From Lentzea aerocolonigenes (lineage in GTDB: Bacteria; Actinomycetota; Actinomycetes; Mycobacteriales; Pseudonocardiaceae): DNA of 64,000 nucleotides. The position numbers were made by a program, and so were the translations under genes. Positions 51,051-58,415 of the stretch are shown piece after piece. Where the stretch lies: contig NZ_BBOJ01000039.1 in assembly GCF_000974445.1 (NCBI RefSeq), forward strand, positions 1-64,000, written 5' to 3'. Each line of letters begins with the position of its first letter. Position 1 is the first letter of the stretch. The notes under the pieces were generated by a model. That model saw nothing but the letters and a program-made list of their open reading frames with translations, had not been told where the DNA came from and did no database searches.

Positions 51051-51397
51051 CCCGGGATGTCCTCCACCCGCTCGTAGACCGGCAGGCCGCGTTCACGGGC
51101 GATCCGCACGTCCTCGTCCGCGCCGGTCGACTCGCCGGGCAGCCGCAGCACCGCGTCGCAGTGCCTGAGCAGGCGTTCCGCGGTCGGATACATGATCTCC
51201 GAGGCGATGGGATCCGCCGGAGAGCTGCCGCCGGCGCCGCGCAGCACCGGCAGCGCGACCCATTCGCCGATCATCGGCACGTGACCGCTGCGGAAGATCG
51301 GCCACGCCGCCTCCTCCAGCCGTTCGAGGTTGCGCGCCATCAGTGCGGGGTCGTCCCCGGTGCCGGAGCGGTAGGGGCCCGCGATGAGAATCAGCAT
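51038..51397 (-). CDS. DUF4406/nucleoside 2-deoxyribosyltransferase-like protein
   Basis: The ~119-residue protein begins LILIAGPYRSGTGDDPALMARN, with the GPY motif near the start seen in nucleoside deoxyribosyltransferase-like folds and DUF4406. Later parts are HCDAVLRLPGESTGADEDVR and RGLPVYERVEDIP, matching the family's active-site helix and final strand. A nucleoside-modifying or nucleotide-binding role is plausible; none is proven. An in-frame ATG at 51409 is an alternative. It is divergent from a DeoR regulator and overlaps the convergent trpF end by 13 bp. Confidence 0.78.
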   Translation of the reverse strand: MLILIAGPYRSGTGDDPALMARNLERLEEAAWPIFRSGHVPMIGEWVALPVLRGAGGSSPADPIASEIMYPTAERLLRHCDAVLRLPGESTGADEDVRIARERGLPVYERVEDIPGYAA

Positions 51398-51446
51398 GCG
51401 ATCGACCATAATGTGCAAGACTCGGCAAAAACAAGGAGAAACGTGC

Positions 51447-52187
51447 ATGCTGGCTGCCCAACGCCGTGACCTGCTGCTCGAACGCCTGCGCACCGACGGC
51501 CGGATCGTCGCCAAGGACCTCGCTGCCGAAGTCGGCATCTCTGAGGACACGATCCGTCGTGACCTGCGCGATCTCGCGGCGGCGGGACTGTGCCAACGCG
51601 TGTACGGCGGCGCACTGCCCGTTTCCCCCGCCATCGCCGACTACGCCACGCGTCAGGGCGTGCAGGTCGATGGCAAGCAACGGGTCGCACGAGCAGCAGC
51701 GGCGTTGATCGAGCCCGGCAGCACGGTGATCCTCGACGGCGGGACGACCACCCTCGCGCTCGTGCGCGCGCTACCGCTCGATCTGCACGCAACGGTCGTC
51801 ACGCACAGTCCGACGATCGCGAGCGCGTTGGAAGAGCATCGGGACGTAGAGGTCTATGTGATCGGTGGACGACTCTTCAAGCACTCGATGGTCGCGTGTG
51901 GTGCCGCCGCCGTGGAGGCCGCACGGGGCGTGCACGCGGACCTCTTCTTTCTCGGCGTCACGGGCGTGCACCCCGAAGCAGGCCTCACGACCGGCGACGC
52001 GGACGAGGCCGCGATGAAACGCGCGCTCGCGCATCAGGCCGCCGACACCTACGTCCTGGCCAGCTCGGAGAAGATCGGCACGGCGTCGAGGTTCTCGGTG
52101 CTGCCGTTCGCCGAGGTCGCCGGCGTGATCACGGACGCGGACAACGCGATCGTGCGGGCGTTGGAGGCGCCGGTCATCCCCGCCTAG
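51447..52187 (+). CDS. DeoR/GlpR-family transcriptional regulator
   Basis: The 246-residue protein has the DeoR helix-turn-helix near residues 20-45 (AKDLAAEVGISEDTIRRDL). The phosphosugar-binding DeoR sensor domain follows: ILDGGTTTLALVRAL, then HSPTIASALEEH and LFFLGVTGVHPEAGLTTGDADEA. It should repress sugar or nucleoside genes and be released by a phosphorylated intermediate. AAGGAGAAAC precedes the ATG at 51447. It is divergent from the DUF4406-like gene, its most likely target. Confidence 0.9.
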   Translation: MLAAQRRDLLLERLRTDGRIVAKDLAAEVGISEDTIRRDLRDLAAAGLCQRVYGGALPVSPAIADYATRQGVQVDGKQRVARAAAALIEPGSTVILDGGTTTLALVRALPLDLHATVVTHSPTIASALEEHRDVEVYVIGGRLFKHSMVACGAAAVEAARGVHADLFFLGVTGVHPEAGLTTGDADEAAMKRALAHQAADTYVLASSEKIGTASRFSVLPFAEVAGVITDADNAIVRALEAPVIPA

Positions 52188-53320
52188 ATCTGCAGGAGAC
52201 CCTTGGGAGAGCCGTAGGTCCGGCCGCACTGCGTCAACGCGAGCACGCCGTGCCCCTCCACGTCGCCCTCGAAGTACGTGGGGTCGACCGACAGCTCCTC
52301 CGCGACCTCGGTCGCCCAGATGTCCTCCAGGTCGTCGTTCTCGTCGCTCCAGTCGTGCGGCAGGCCCCTGCCGTCCTCCACGTCGAGCTCGCCGATCTGC
52401 TCCTCCGCCTTGAACGCGTCGTAGTAGCGGACGATCTCGCCGTCCTCCGCGATGCACCACGCCGTCCAGCCGTCGCCGCAGCTCATGCCGTAGTAGTGCG
52501 CCTCGCCGAACACCGCGCTCAGCACCGCGCAGATCTCCGTGACGCTGCGGGTTCCGTGCGCGAACGGCTCACCGAACACGAGCGTCCAGCCGTCCCACGC
52601 GCCCGTCACGTAGACCCTGGCGCACTGGACGTGCTCGTCGTCCTTCGCGAACACGTGCTGGTCGTTGTTCCAGGCGGACGCGCCGAGAACCTTGGTGACA
52701 GGTACCGGATCGTGGAGTCCGCAGACGCCGAGCACGGCCTTCTGGTTGTCGGTCCTGATCGCGTACCAGCCGCCGCAGAGGTGCATCTCCTCGGTGCCGT
52801 ACTGCTCGTCTTCGATCTTGACGCCGATGAACCGTTCGATCATCTTCCGGTCCTGCGGCGACACCGCGTCCGACCCGGCGACCTCGACGATGCCCGCCAG
52901 CGCGGCCCTGCGCACGGCGCCCTTGGCCGTTCTCCGCGTCTCGTGCAGCAACGGCAGGACGTCCGGTCCCATGGTCCCGAACGCCCACAACGCTTCCCGT
53001 TGCGCGTGGTGGTCCTCGTCCGCCAGCAGCGGCAGGAGTTCCCTGGCGTGCTTCAACGCGTGCTCGCCCCGGAACATGCTCGCGGCTTCCCTGCGCACGG
53101 CGTGGTGCGGGTGCCGCAGCGCCGCGAGGTAGACCTCGTCACCGGCCCGCAGCAAGGAGAACGCCCGGCACGCCTGCCGCACGACCTGACCGTCCTCTGA
53201 GGTCGCGATCAGCTCCACCACTTCGTCAAAGGCCGTTACGCCCTGCTCCCGCACGAAGTCCTCGACCTCGCGTCTGAAGTCGTCGAGGTCCATGCGGTCG
53301 AGCAGCGCCCGGATCTCCAT
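52184..53320 (-). CDS. HEAT-repeat protein with a C-terminal domain of unknown type
   Basis: The 378-residue protein begins with alpha-alpha HEAT-like repeats (about residues 30-165; examples are GQVVRQACRAFSLLRAGDE and HHAVRREAASMFRGE). The C-terminal ~200 residues are a beta-rich domain with a cysteine/tryptophan-rich centre (GEAHYYGMSCGDGWTAWC and ARVYVTGAWDGWTLVFGE). No family is recognised for that part. HEAT repeats mediate protein-protein contact. Convergent overlap of 4 bp with deoR occurs at the 3' end. Confidence 0.75.
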   Translation of the reverse strand: MEIRALLDRMDLDDFRREVEDFVREQGVTAFDEVVELIATSEDGQVVRQACRAFSLLRAGDEVYLAALRHPHHAVRREAASMFRGEHALKHARELLPLLADEDHHAQREALWAFGTMGPDVLPLLHETRRTAKGAVRRAALAGIVEVAGSDAVSPQDRKMIERFIGVKIEDEQYGTEEMHLCGGWYAIRTDNQKAVLGVCGLHDPVPVTKVLGASAWNNDQHVFAKDDEHVQCARVYVTGAWDGWTLVFGEPFAHGTRSVTEICAVLSAVFGEAHYYGMSCGDGWTAWCIAEDGEIVRYYDAFKAEEQIGELDVEDGRGLPHDWSDENDDLEDIWATEVAEELSVDPTYFEGDVEGHGVLALTQCGRTYGSPKGLLQI

Positions 53321-53361
53321 GGCGCGGCAGGATACGCGTGCCTTGACTCGCCGCCCCGCAG

Positions 53362-53378
53362 TTCGGCAGTCTGCCAAA
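53362..53378. promoter_or_regulatory. Near-perfect palindrome upstream of the second P450 gene
   Basis: TTCGGCAG-T-CTGCCAAA has 8-base arms with one mismatch, ending four bases before the P450 start codon. This size and centre resemble TetR-type operators. No TetR regulator gene is adjacent. Confidence 0.5.
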
Positions 53379-53381
53379 CTG

Positions 53382-54689
53382 ATGAGTACGTCAAGCCTGG
53401 CAGAGGAGCACGTCAAACCGGCGGTGCGCTGGGGAATCGGCCACGCGCTGCCACGGGCGGTGCTGCGCCTCGCCGCGCGCCGCGGCGACCTCCAGGGTCG
53501 CATCACCGTCGAGGCCTCCACGGGCGCCGACCTGACCGGCCTGTTCGACGAGATCCGCGCCCGCGGCCCGCTAGCCGCCACGAAGGTCGGCCACACCACC
53601 ACCCGACACGAGGTCGTCAAGGCCGTGCTGGGCGACGACGCGTTCATCACCGCCCGCCCGCGGTTCGGCGCCGGCGTGCTCGGCAAGCTGGCCGCGTGGT
53701 CCGCCACGAACGTGATGCACCCGGTCCAGCCACCGTCGCTGCTGGCCGTCGAACCGCCGTCGCACACCCGCTACCGCAAGCTCGTCACGCGGGTCTTCAC
53801 CGCCCGCGCGGTCGAGCAGCTGCGCGGGCGCACCCAGCAGATCACCGACGAGCTGCTCGACGACCTCGATCCGGCGAACCCGGTCGACCTGATCGAGGCC
53901 TACTGCGGCCTCCTGCCGGTCACGGTGATCAGCGAGATCCTCGGCGTGCCACCGGAGGAACGCGCCACCGTACTGGCCCTGGGCGGAGCCGCCGCCCCGA
54001 GCCTCGACCTGGGCCTGTCGTGGCGCGTCTTCCGCGACGTCGAAGCCGGCCTGACGACGTTCGACGCCTGGCTCACCCGCCACCTCGACGCCCTGCGCGC
54101 CAACCCCGGCGACAACCTGTTCAGCCGCCTGATCACCGCCCGCGAGGACGGCGTCGGCCTCACCGAACGCGAGCTCAAGGCCACCGCGGGCTTGGTGCTG
54201 GCGGCGGGTTTCGAGACCACGGTCAACCTGCTGGGCAACGGCATCGCGTTGCTGACCAGGCACCCCGAGCAGCTGGAACTGCTGCGCTCGAAGCCGGAAC
54301 TGTGGGCCAACGCCGTCGACGAGGTGCTCCGGTTCGACCCGCCGGTCCTGCTGACCGGCCGCATGTGCGCGCAGGACACCACGGTCGCGGGCATTCCCGT
54401 GCGGCGCGGCCAGATCGTCACGACCGTGCTCGCGGGCGCCAACCGCGACCCGTCCGTGTTCTCCGACCCCGGCACGTTCGACGTGACCCGCCCGAACGCC
54501 CGAGACCACGTGTCGTTCGGCGCCGGCCGCCACTACTGCCTCGGCGCGCAGCTCGCACGGATGGAGGGCGAGATCGGTCTGCGCACGATCTTCGACCGCT
54601 TTCCCGGCCTGCGTCTGGTGCCAGGTGCGCGACGCCGTCCCACCCGCATCCTGCGCGGCTTCGAGCACCTGCCCGCCGTGCTCTCGTGA
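53382..54689 (+). CDS. Cytochrome P450 (second of two)
   Basis: The 435-residue P450 has the I-helix AAGFETT, the ExxR as EVLR and the heme loop FGAGRHYCLG with C386. Phe in the AGFETT variant replaces the usual His/Asp before the acid-alcohol pair. Its N-terminal 50 residues precede the usual first helix and contain LPRAVLRLAARRGDLQGR, as in CYP families that associate with membranes or unusual substrates. No redox partner gene is adjacent. It is separate from the peptide operon, which begins beyond its 3' end on the other strand. Confidence 0.9.
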   Translation: MSTSSLAEEHVKPAVRWGIGHALPRAVLRLAARRGDLQGRITVEASTGADLTGLFDEIRARGPLAATKVGHTTTRHEVVKAVLGDDAFITARPRFGAGVLGKLAAWSATNVMHPVQPPSLLAVEPPSHTRYRKLVTRVFTARAVEQLRGRTQQITDELLDDLDPANPVDLIEAYCGLLPVTVISEILGVPPEERATVLALGGAAAPSLDLGLSWRVFRDVEAGLTTFDAWLTRHLDALRANPGDNLFSRLITAREDGVGLTERELKATAGLVLAAGFETTVNLLGNGIALLTRHPEQLELLRSKPELWANAVDEVLRFDPPVLLTGRMCAQDTTVAGIPVRRGQIVTTVLAGANRDPSVFSDPGTFDVTRPNARDHVSFGAGRHYCLGAQLARMEGEIGLRTIFDRFPGLRLVPGARRRPTRILRGFEHLPAVLS

Positions 54690-54695
54690 CGGCGG

Positions 54696-55229
54696 CTAGG
54701 CCGGGCCCGCGACGAGGTCGGCGAGGTCGTCGAACCGCACCACCAGCACCGCGCCGATCGCGCCGACGACCACCGCGAGCGCCAGGGCGGCCGTGGTGAC
54801 CTCGGCGTTCACGAAGAACGAGCCGAGCCCGAGCACGGCGATGCCCAGCAACGCGGCGTTGCGCACGACGTGGCGGTGCGTGAGCTTGGTGCTGGTCCGG
54901 CCGAAGCACCGGCACACCGCGCCGGACCGTTGTGCCACCGCGCGCCACACCGCCGCGGTCAGCACACCGAACAGGCCCGTCGCCAGCACCAGACCAGCGA
55001 CGGCGGACCACGTACCGACGATCGCGGACGCGAGCAGCAGCACGGCGATCACGAACTCCGCCACCACGGTCGCCACGGCGAACAGGCGCGTCCAGCGCGC
55101 CGGGATGCCGAAGGCCGGCACCGACGCGACGAACTCCGCGTAGTCGGTGCGGCTGCGCACCTTGCTGACGGCGGACACCACCAGAACGAGTCCACAAAGG
55201 ACTGTAGACGCCACGCTCAACACCACCAC
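54696..55229 (-). CDS. MauE-like (DoxX-related) membrane protein
   Basis: The 177-residue protein has four membrane segments and matches methylamine-utilisation MauE: VSAVSKVRSRTDYAEFVASV, then LFAVATVVAEFVIAVLLL. A CxC pair (C106, C108) sits in VCRCFGRTS, where MauE proteins carry redox cysteines. MauE and MauD are needed for disulfide formation in the methylamine dehydrogenase small subunit. Here no dehydrogenase is encoded. The triple GTG at 55229, with AGAGGTGAC upstream, is the start. It is the last gene of the peptide operon, one base after the signal-peptidase stop. Confidence 0.82.
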   Translation of the reverse strand: MVVLSVASTVLCGLVLVVSAVSKVRSRTDYAEFVASVPAFGIPARWTRLFAVATVVAEFVIAVLLLASAIVGTWSAVAGLVLATGLFGVLTAAVWRAVAQRSGAVCRCFGRTSTKLTHRHVVRNAALLGIAVLGLGSFFVNAEVTTAALALAVVVGAIGAVLVVRFDDLADLVAGPA

Positions 55230-55230
55230 G

Positions 55231-55650
55231 TCACCTCTGACCGATCGGGCGGACCACGATGCCGATGAGCGCGTCCGCGCGGAGGTAGCCCAGCCGCCGG
55301 GAGTCGTTGCTGCGCTGAGGGTTGTCACCGAGCACGAGCAGGCTGTCGACCGGCACGCGCGGGCCGGGCACCGGAATCTGCGGCGGCACGGGATCACCGG
55401 GCACCGCCACCGCGCGTTTCACCAGGCGACCGCCCGTCGGGTCGCTCGGCGCGGCGCCGTCGATCTGCACCACGACGACCTGGCCGGCACGGACGCGGCG
55501 GAGTTTCGCCTTCCGCACCAGCAGCCGGTCGCCGGAGTGGTAGGTCGGTTCCATGCTGACGCCGTGCACCGTCACCACCAGCAAACGGCTGCGCAGCACG
55601 AGCAACCAGGCCACCAGGGCCAACGCGAGCACGACCACTACCCAGATCAC
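55231..55650 (-). CDS. S26-family signal peptidase
   Basis: The 139-residue enzyme has one N-terminal membrane anchor (WVVVVLALALVAWLLVL). Catalytic S32 lies in VHGVSMEPT, and K78 is in RLVKRAVAVPGD. The family's GDNPQRSNDSR box lies near the C-terminus. This is a compact type I signal peptidase, smaller than housekeeping LepB. Its placement in the operon suggests cleavage of the cysteine-rich peptide; that peptide has an A-K-A sequence at residues 18-20. The start overlaps the ABC gene's stop by 4 bp. Confidence 0.9.
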   Translation of the reverse strand: MIWVVVVLALALVAWLLVLRSRLLVVTVHGVSMEPTYHSGDRLLVRKAKLRRVRAGQVVVVQIDGAAPSDPTGGRLVKRAVAVPGDPVPPQIPVPGPRVPVDSLLVLGDNPQRSNDSRRLGYLRADALIGIVVRPIGQR

Positions 55651-57479
55651 CCGGTCACCACCTCGTCATAACCTGAAGCCTGCAGGCGGAAGAGCCTCGC
55701 GTACTCCCCGCCGCCGGCCATCAACTCTTCGTGCGTTCCCCGCTCGGAGACCTGGCCGCCGGCGAGCACGGCGATCACGTCCGCGTCCCGGACCGTCCCG
55801 AGGCGGTGCGAGATCAGCACGCTCGTCGCCCCCTCGCGGTGCCGCCGAAGACTGCTGTGCACCTCGTGCTCCGCCTGGGCGTCCAGCCCGGAGCTCGGCT
55901 CGTCCAGGATCATCAGGTCCCTGCGGTCGCGCAGGAACGCCCGCGCCAGGGCGAGCCGTTGCCACTGGCCGCCGGACAGCAGCACCCCGGTCTCCGGGTC
56001 CTCGCGGTCCGCCTCGTCGAAGTACAGGCGCGACAGCAACGTGTCGTAGCCGCGCGGCAACGCGGTCACCACGTCGTGCGCTCCCGCCCGGTGCGCCGCC
56101 GCGACGACCCGTTCCCGATCGTCCATTGAGGACACATCGCCCAGGCCGATGTTCTCGGCCGCACTGAGGTCGTACCGCATGTAGTCCTGGAACACCGCGC
56201 CGATGTGGGCGCGCAGGTCCTCGACAGGGAGCGAACGCAGATCGGCGCCGTCCCACAGGATCGCGCCGCGGCACGGGTCGTAGAACCGGCACAGCAGCTT
56301 GACGATCGTCGACTTCCCGGCGCCGTTCAGCCCGACCAGGGCGAGCGAGGTGCCGTGCGGGATCGTCAGGTTCACGCCGCGCAGCACCCACGGCTGGTCG
56401 TCGGCGTAGCGGAACCAGACGTCGCGCAGCTCGATGCCGGACCGCAACGCCGGAACCTCCGCGGGAGCGACGGCGACCGGCAGGTCCGGCTGTTGCTCCT
56501 CGATCTCCCGGTAGTGGTGGAACAACAGCACCGAGTGGTGCGCGGAGGCGAGGCTGTGCACGAGGCTCTGCGACGCGCTCTGCACCCCGGCGACCGCGGC
56601 CACGAACATCGCCACGTCACCGATCGACAGCGATCCCTCGGCCGCGAGCCACACCGACCAGACGAGGCCGGCCGCCGACACCAGCGCGGTCAGCCCGGCG
56701 AGCAGGCCCTGCACCCGCGCGTCACGCCGGTCCTGGCCCTCCACCACGGCGTGCGCCGCGGTGAGCTCGACGAGCATCCGGCGCCGGAAGAGGTCGCCGA
56801 GCCCGAGCAGGCGCAGTTCCTTCGCCGCGTCCAGGCTCGACAGCAGCTCGGCGTAGAAGGCCTCCCGCCGCTCGGCCGGGGTGATCGACCACATGACCTC
56901 GGCCCTGGCCCTGCTGAGGCGGAGGTGCGCGAACAGCGCGGGGACGGCCGCGAGCAGCACGATCACCGCCATGCCGGCGTTGAGCACCAGCAACGTGGCG
57001 AGGAACCCGCCCGTGGTGATGGTCGCCTGCACCGCGCCCAGTCCGTTGTCGACGAGCCTGCCGGGACCGTTGCGGCCGGTCTGCTGCGCGAGCTGGAGCT
57101 TGTCGCGGAACCGCGGGTCCTCCATGCGCGCCAGCCCGGTGAGCCGGTCCATCGCCCGGTACAGGCGGTCCATGGTCAGCACCGCGACGGAGCGGTCGAG
57201 GCGTTCCCGCAGGTACTGCGACGCCACCGGGAGCAGGCCGCTGACCAGGCCCGTTGCCGCCAGTGCGACCGCCCACGGCACCAGCGCCGCCCAGGCCGTG
57301 CCCGCGGCCAGGCCGTCCAGCAGGATCTTGGTGCACCACGCCGCCGCGAGCGGCGCAACGCCGCCGAGCAGGTTGAGCACCACGTACGCAGGGGTGCCCG
57401 CGGGTGCCGCCGTCCTGGTCAGCCCGAACGCGCTGACGAGGAGCGACAGCACCCTGCGGGCGCCGAGATCGGTGGTCAC
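55647..57479 (-). CDS. ABC exporter (fused membrane and ATPase domains)
   Basis: The 610-residue half-transporter has a six-helix membrane domain (about residues 30-320) and an ABC ATPase. Walker A is GLNGAGKS (K389), the signature LLSGGQWQRLALARAF, Walker B DLMILDEPSSGLD, and the switch His is in LISHRLG. It has no N-terminal C39 peptidase domain, so processing must be done by another enzyme, probably the S26 protease encoded next. GTG at 57479 overlaps the upstream stop (GTGA). It should export the operon's peptide. Confidence 0.9.
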   Translation of the reverse strand: MTTDLGARRVLSLLVSAFGLTRTAAPAGTPAYVVLNLLGGVAPLAAAWCTKILLDGLAAGTAWAALVPWAVALAATGLVSGLLPVASQYLRERLDRSVAVLTMDRLYRAMDRLTGLARMEDPRFRDKLQLAQQTGRNGPGRLVDNGLGAVQATITTGGFLATLLVLNAGMAVIVLLAAVPALFAHLRLSRARAEVMWSITPAERREAFYAELLSSLDAAKELRLLGLGDLFRRRMLVELTAAHAVVEGQDRRDARVQGLLAGLTALVSAAGLVWSVWLAAEGSLSIGDVAMFVAAVAGVQSASQSLVHSLASAHHSVLLFHHYREIEEQQPDLPVAVAPAEVPALRSGIELRDVWFRYADDQPWVLRGVNLTIPHGTSLALVGLNGAGKSTIVKLLCRFYDPCRGAILWDGADLRSLPVEDLRAHIGAVFQDYMRYDLSAAENIGLGDVSSMDDRERVVAAAHRAGAHDVVTALPRGYDTLLSRLYFDEADREDPETGVLLSGGQWQRLALARAFLRDRRDLMILDEPSSGLDAQAEHEVHSSLRRHREGATSVLISHRLGTVRDADVIAVLAGGQVSERGTHEELMAGGGEYARLFRLQASGYDEVVTG

Positions 57480-57982
57480 CGGGTCGCGCGAGCAGGAAGC
57501 GCGGACATCTCCCAGCCGCTCCCGACGACGGTCGAGTCGTCGTCGACCACGCACATCGCCGGGTAACCCTCCGTGCCGAACGCGGTGTGCAGTGGACCGC
57601 CCATCTCCTCGACGACGACCTCGGCCACCTCACCGAGCCGCACGACCAGGTCGGCGATCTCGTCGGCGTCTCCCGCGGCGACGGCGATCACCTTGCCGTG
57701 GTGGCCGGTCGCGTACTCGATGAACTCGGGCAGGCGTTCCTTGCAGGCCTCGCAGTTCGGGGAGAAGAAGCCGACCAGCGCACCGTTGACGTCCACATCG
57801 GACAGTTCGATGCGGGTGCCCGCGGGGAACATGATGGGCGGCTGGGCCGCCGACTGCCTCTCGCGAAGGTTGCGCAGCGTCTCGTTCTGCTCACGCAACC
57901 GCCGGATGATGCCGAAGCTCAGCAACAGGTCCAGCACGCACAGGATTCCGACGACCACGACCGCGGCGGTCAGCACTGACAT
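57476..57982 (-). CDS. Membrane-anchored MauD/TlpA-like thioredoxin-fold protein
   Basis: The 168-residue protein has an N-terminal membrane helix (LTAAVVVVGILCVLDLLLSFG) and an exported thioredoxin-like domain. The active-site CEAC (C77, C80) is in FFSPNCEACKERLPEF, the MauD form of the motif. GYPAMCVVDDD is the cis-proline region, with a further Cys. It is the likely disulfide catalyst for the cysteine-rich peptide, with MauE as its membrane partner. It follows the peptide gene by 70 bp and overlaps the ABC gene by 4 bp. Confidence 0.88.
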   Translation of the reverse strand: MSVLTAAVVVVGILCVLDLLLSFGIIRRLREQNETLRNLRERQSAAQPPIMFPAGTRIELSDVDVNGALVGFFSPNCEACKERLPEFIEYATGHHGKVIAVAAGDADEIADLVVRLGEVAEVVVEEMGGPLHTAFGTEGYPAMCVVDDDSTVVGSGWEMSALPARATR

Positions 57983-58015
57983 GGGAAGGCTCCGAAGCTA
58001 GTGGGGAACGGGAGA

Positions 58016-58046
58016 GCCGTGAGCGGCGGGACACGCCGCTCACGGC
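58016..58046 (-). terminator. Perfect hairpin between the peptide gene and its operon
   Basis: GCCGTGAGCGGC (58016-58027) and GCCGCTCACGGC (58035-58046) form a 12-bp stem with a 7-base loop. It begins six bases after the peptide stop codon, reading on the minus strand. It probably works as a partial terminator or RNA stabiliser, giving more peptide mRNA than downstream enzyme mRNA. Confidence 0.7.
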
Positions 58047-58052
58047 GTCTGG

Positions 58053-58259
58053 TCACGGGCCGCAGGTCCGGAAGACCCGGCACTCGCCGCAGGTGGTCAC
58101 GCAGCCCATGTTGGTGGAGCAGTACCGCCGGAAGTCACTGCGCTCACGGCAGTAGCAGTGCTTGTAGAACGGGTCCGGCGGGCAGCCCGCGCCCACGTCG
58201 GCCTTGGCCACGAACATGCCGAGCAGCTTGTCGCTCAGCGTCTCCAACGTCTTGCGCAT
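58053..58259 (-). CDS. Cysteine-rich precursor peptide, 68 residues
   Basis: The protein has a charged amphipathic N-terminus (MRKTLETLSDKLLGMFVAKA) and a C-terminal part with eight cysteines (residues 26, 35, 37, 47, 53, 57, 60, 66), Gly, Pro and Arg. An A-K-A at 18-20 fits a signal-peptidase I site and would give a 48-residue mature peptide starting at Asp21. Eight cysteines suggest four disulfides. GGGAG precedes the ATG at 58259. It heads the operon of thioredoxin-like, ABC, S26 and MauE-like genes, so it is the probable product. I do not recognise the family. The biological target is unknown. Confidence 0.75.
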   Translation of the reverse strand: MRKTLETLSDKLLGMFVAKADVGAGCPPDPFYKHCYCRERSDFRRYCSTNMGCVTTCGECRVFRTCGP

Positions 58260-58324
58260 GTGTCGCGCTCCCTCACTTCCTCGGCGCCGGGTGGCGTCGG
58301 TGGCGCAAACGTAGGAAAAGCGGG

Positions 58325-58415
58325 TACACAGCCACGCCCAGCGCGGATACACGGGCGCGTGTAGGCCGTGTCGGCGGTGTGTCAGCGGCCACAGCCAAGA
58401 TCGCCGGTGTGTCAG
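58325..58415. promoter_or_regulatory. Direct repeats in the peptide/SARP divergent promoter
   Basis: Two TACAC boxes, each after GGG or GGA (58325-58329 and 58348-58352), lie 23 bp apart in direct orientation. An 11-mer CGGTGTGTCAG occurs at 58375-58385 and again at 58405-58415, 30 bp apart; the second copy includes the SARP start codon. SARP activators bind direct heptamer repeats spaced by about one or two helical turns, so these are candidate sites. Confidence 0.4.

Noticed and set aside
55230-55397. N-terminal extension of the MauE-like gene
   Set aside because: It would overlap the signal peptidase gene by 166 bp and adds an Arg/Ser/Cys-rich shadow sequence; GTG 55229 with a ribosome-binding site fits.
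58001-58408. Upstream extension of the SARP gene across the Cys-rich peptide gene
   Set aside because: Family similarity starts at GTG 58409. The peptide frame on the opposite strand has its own ribosome-binding site, patterned cysteines and operon context.
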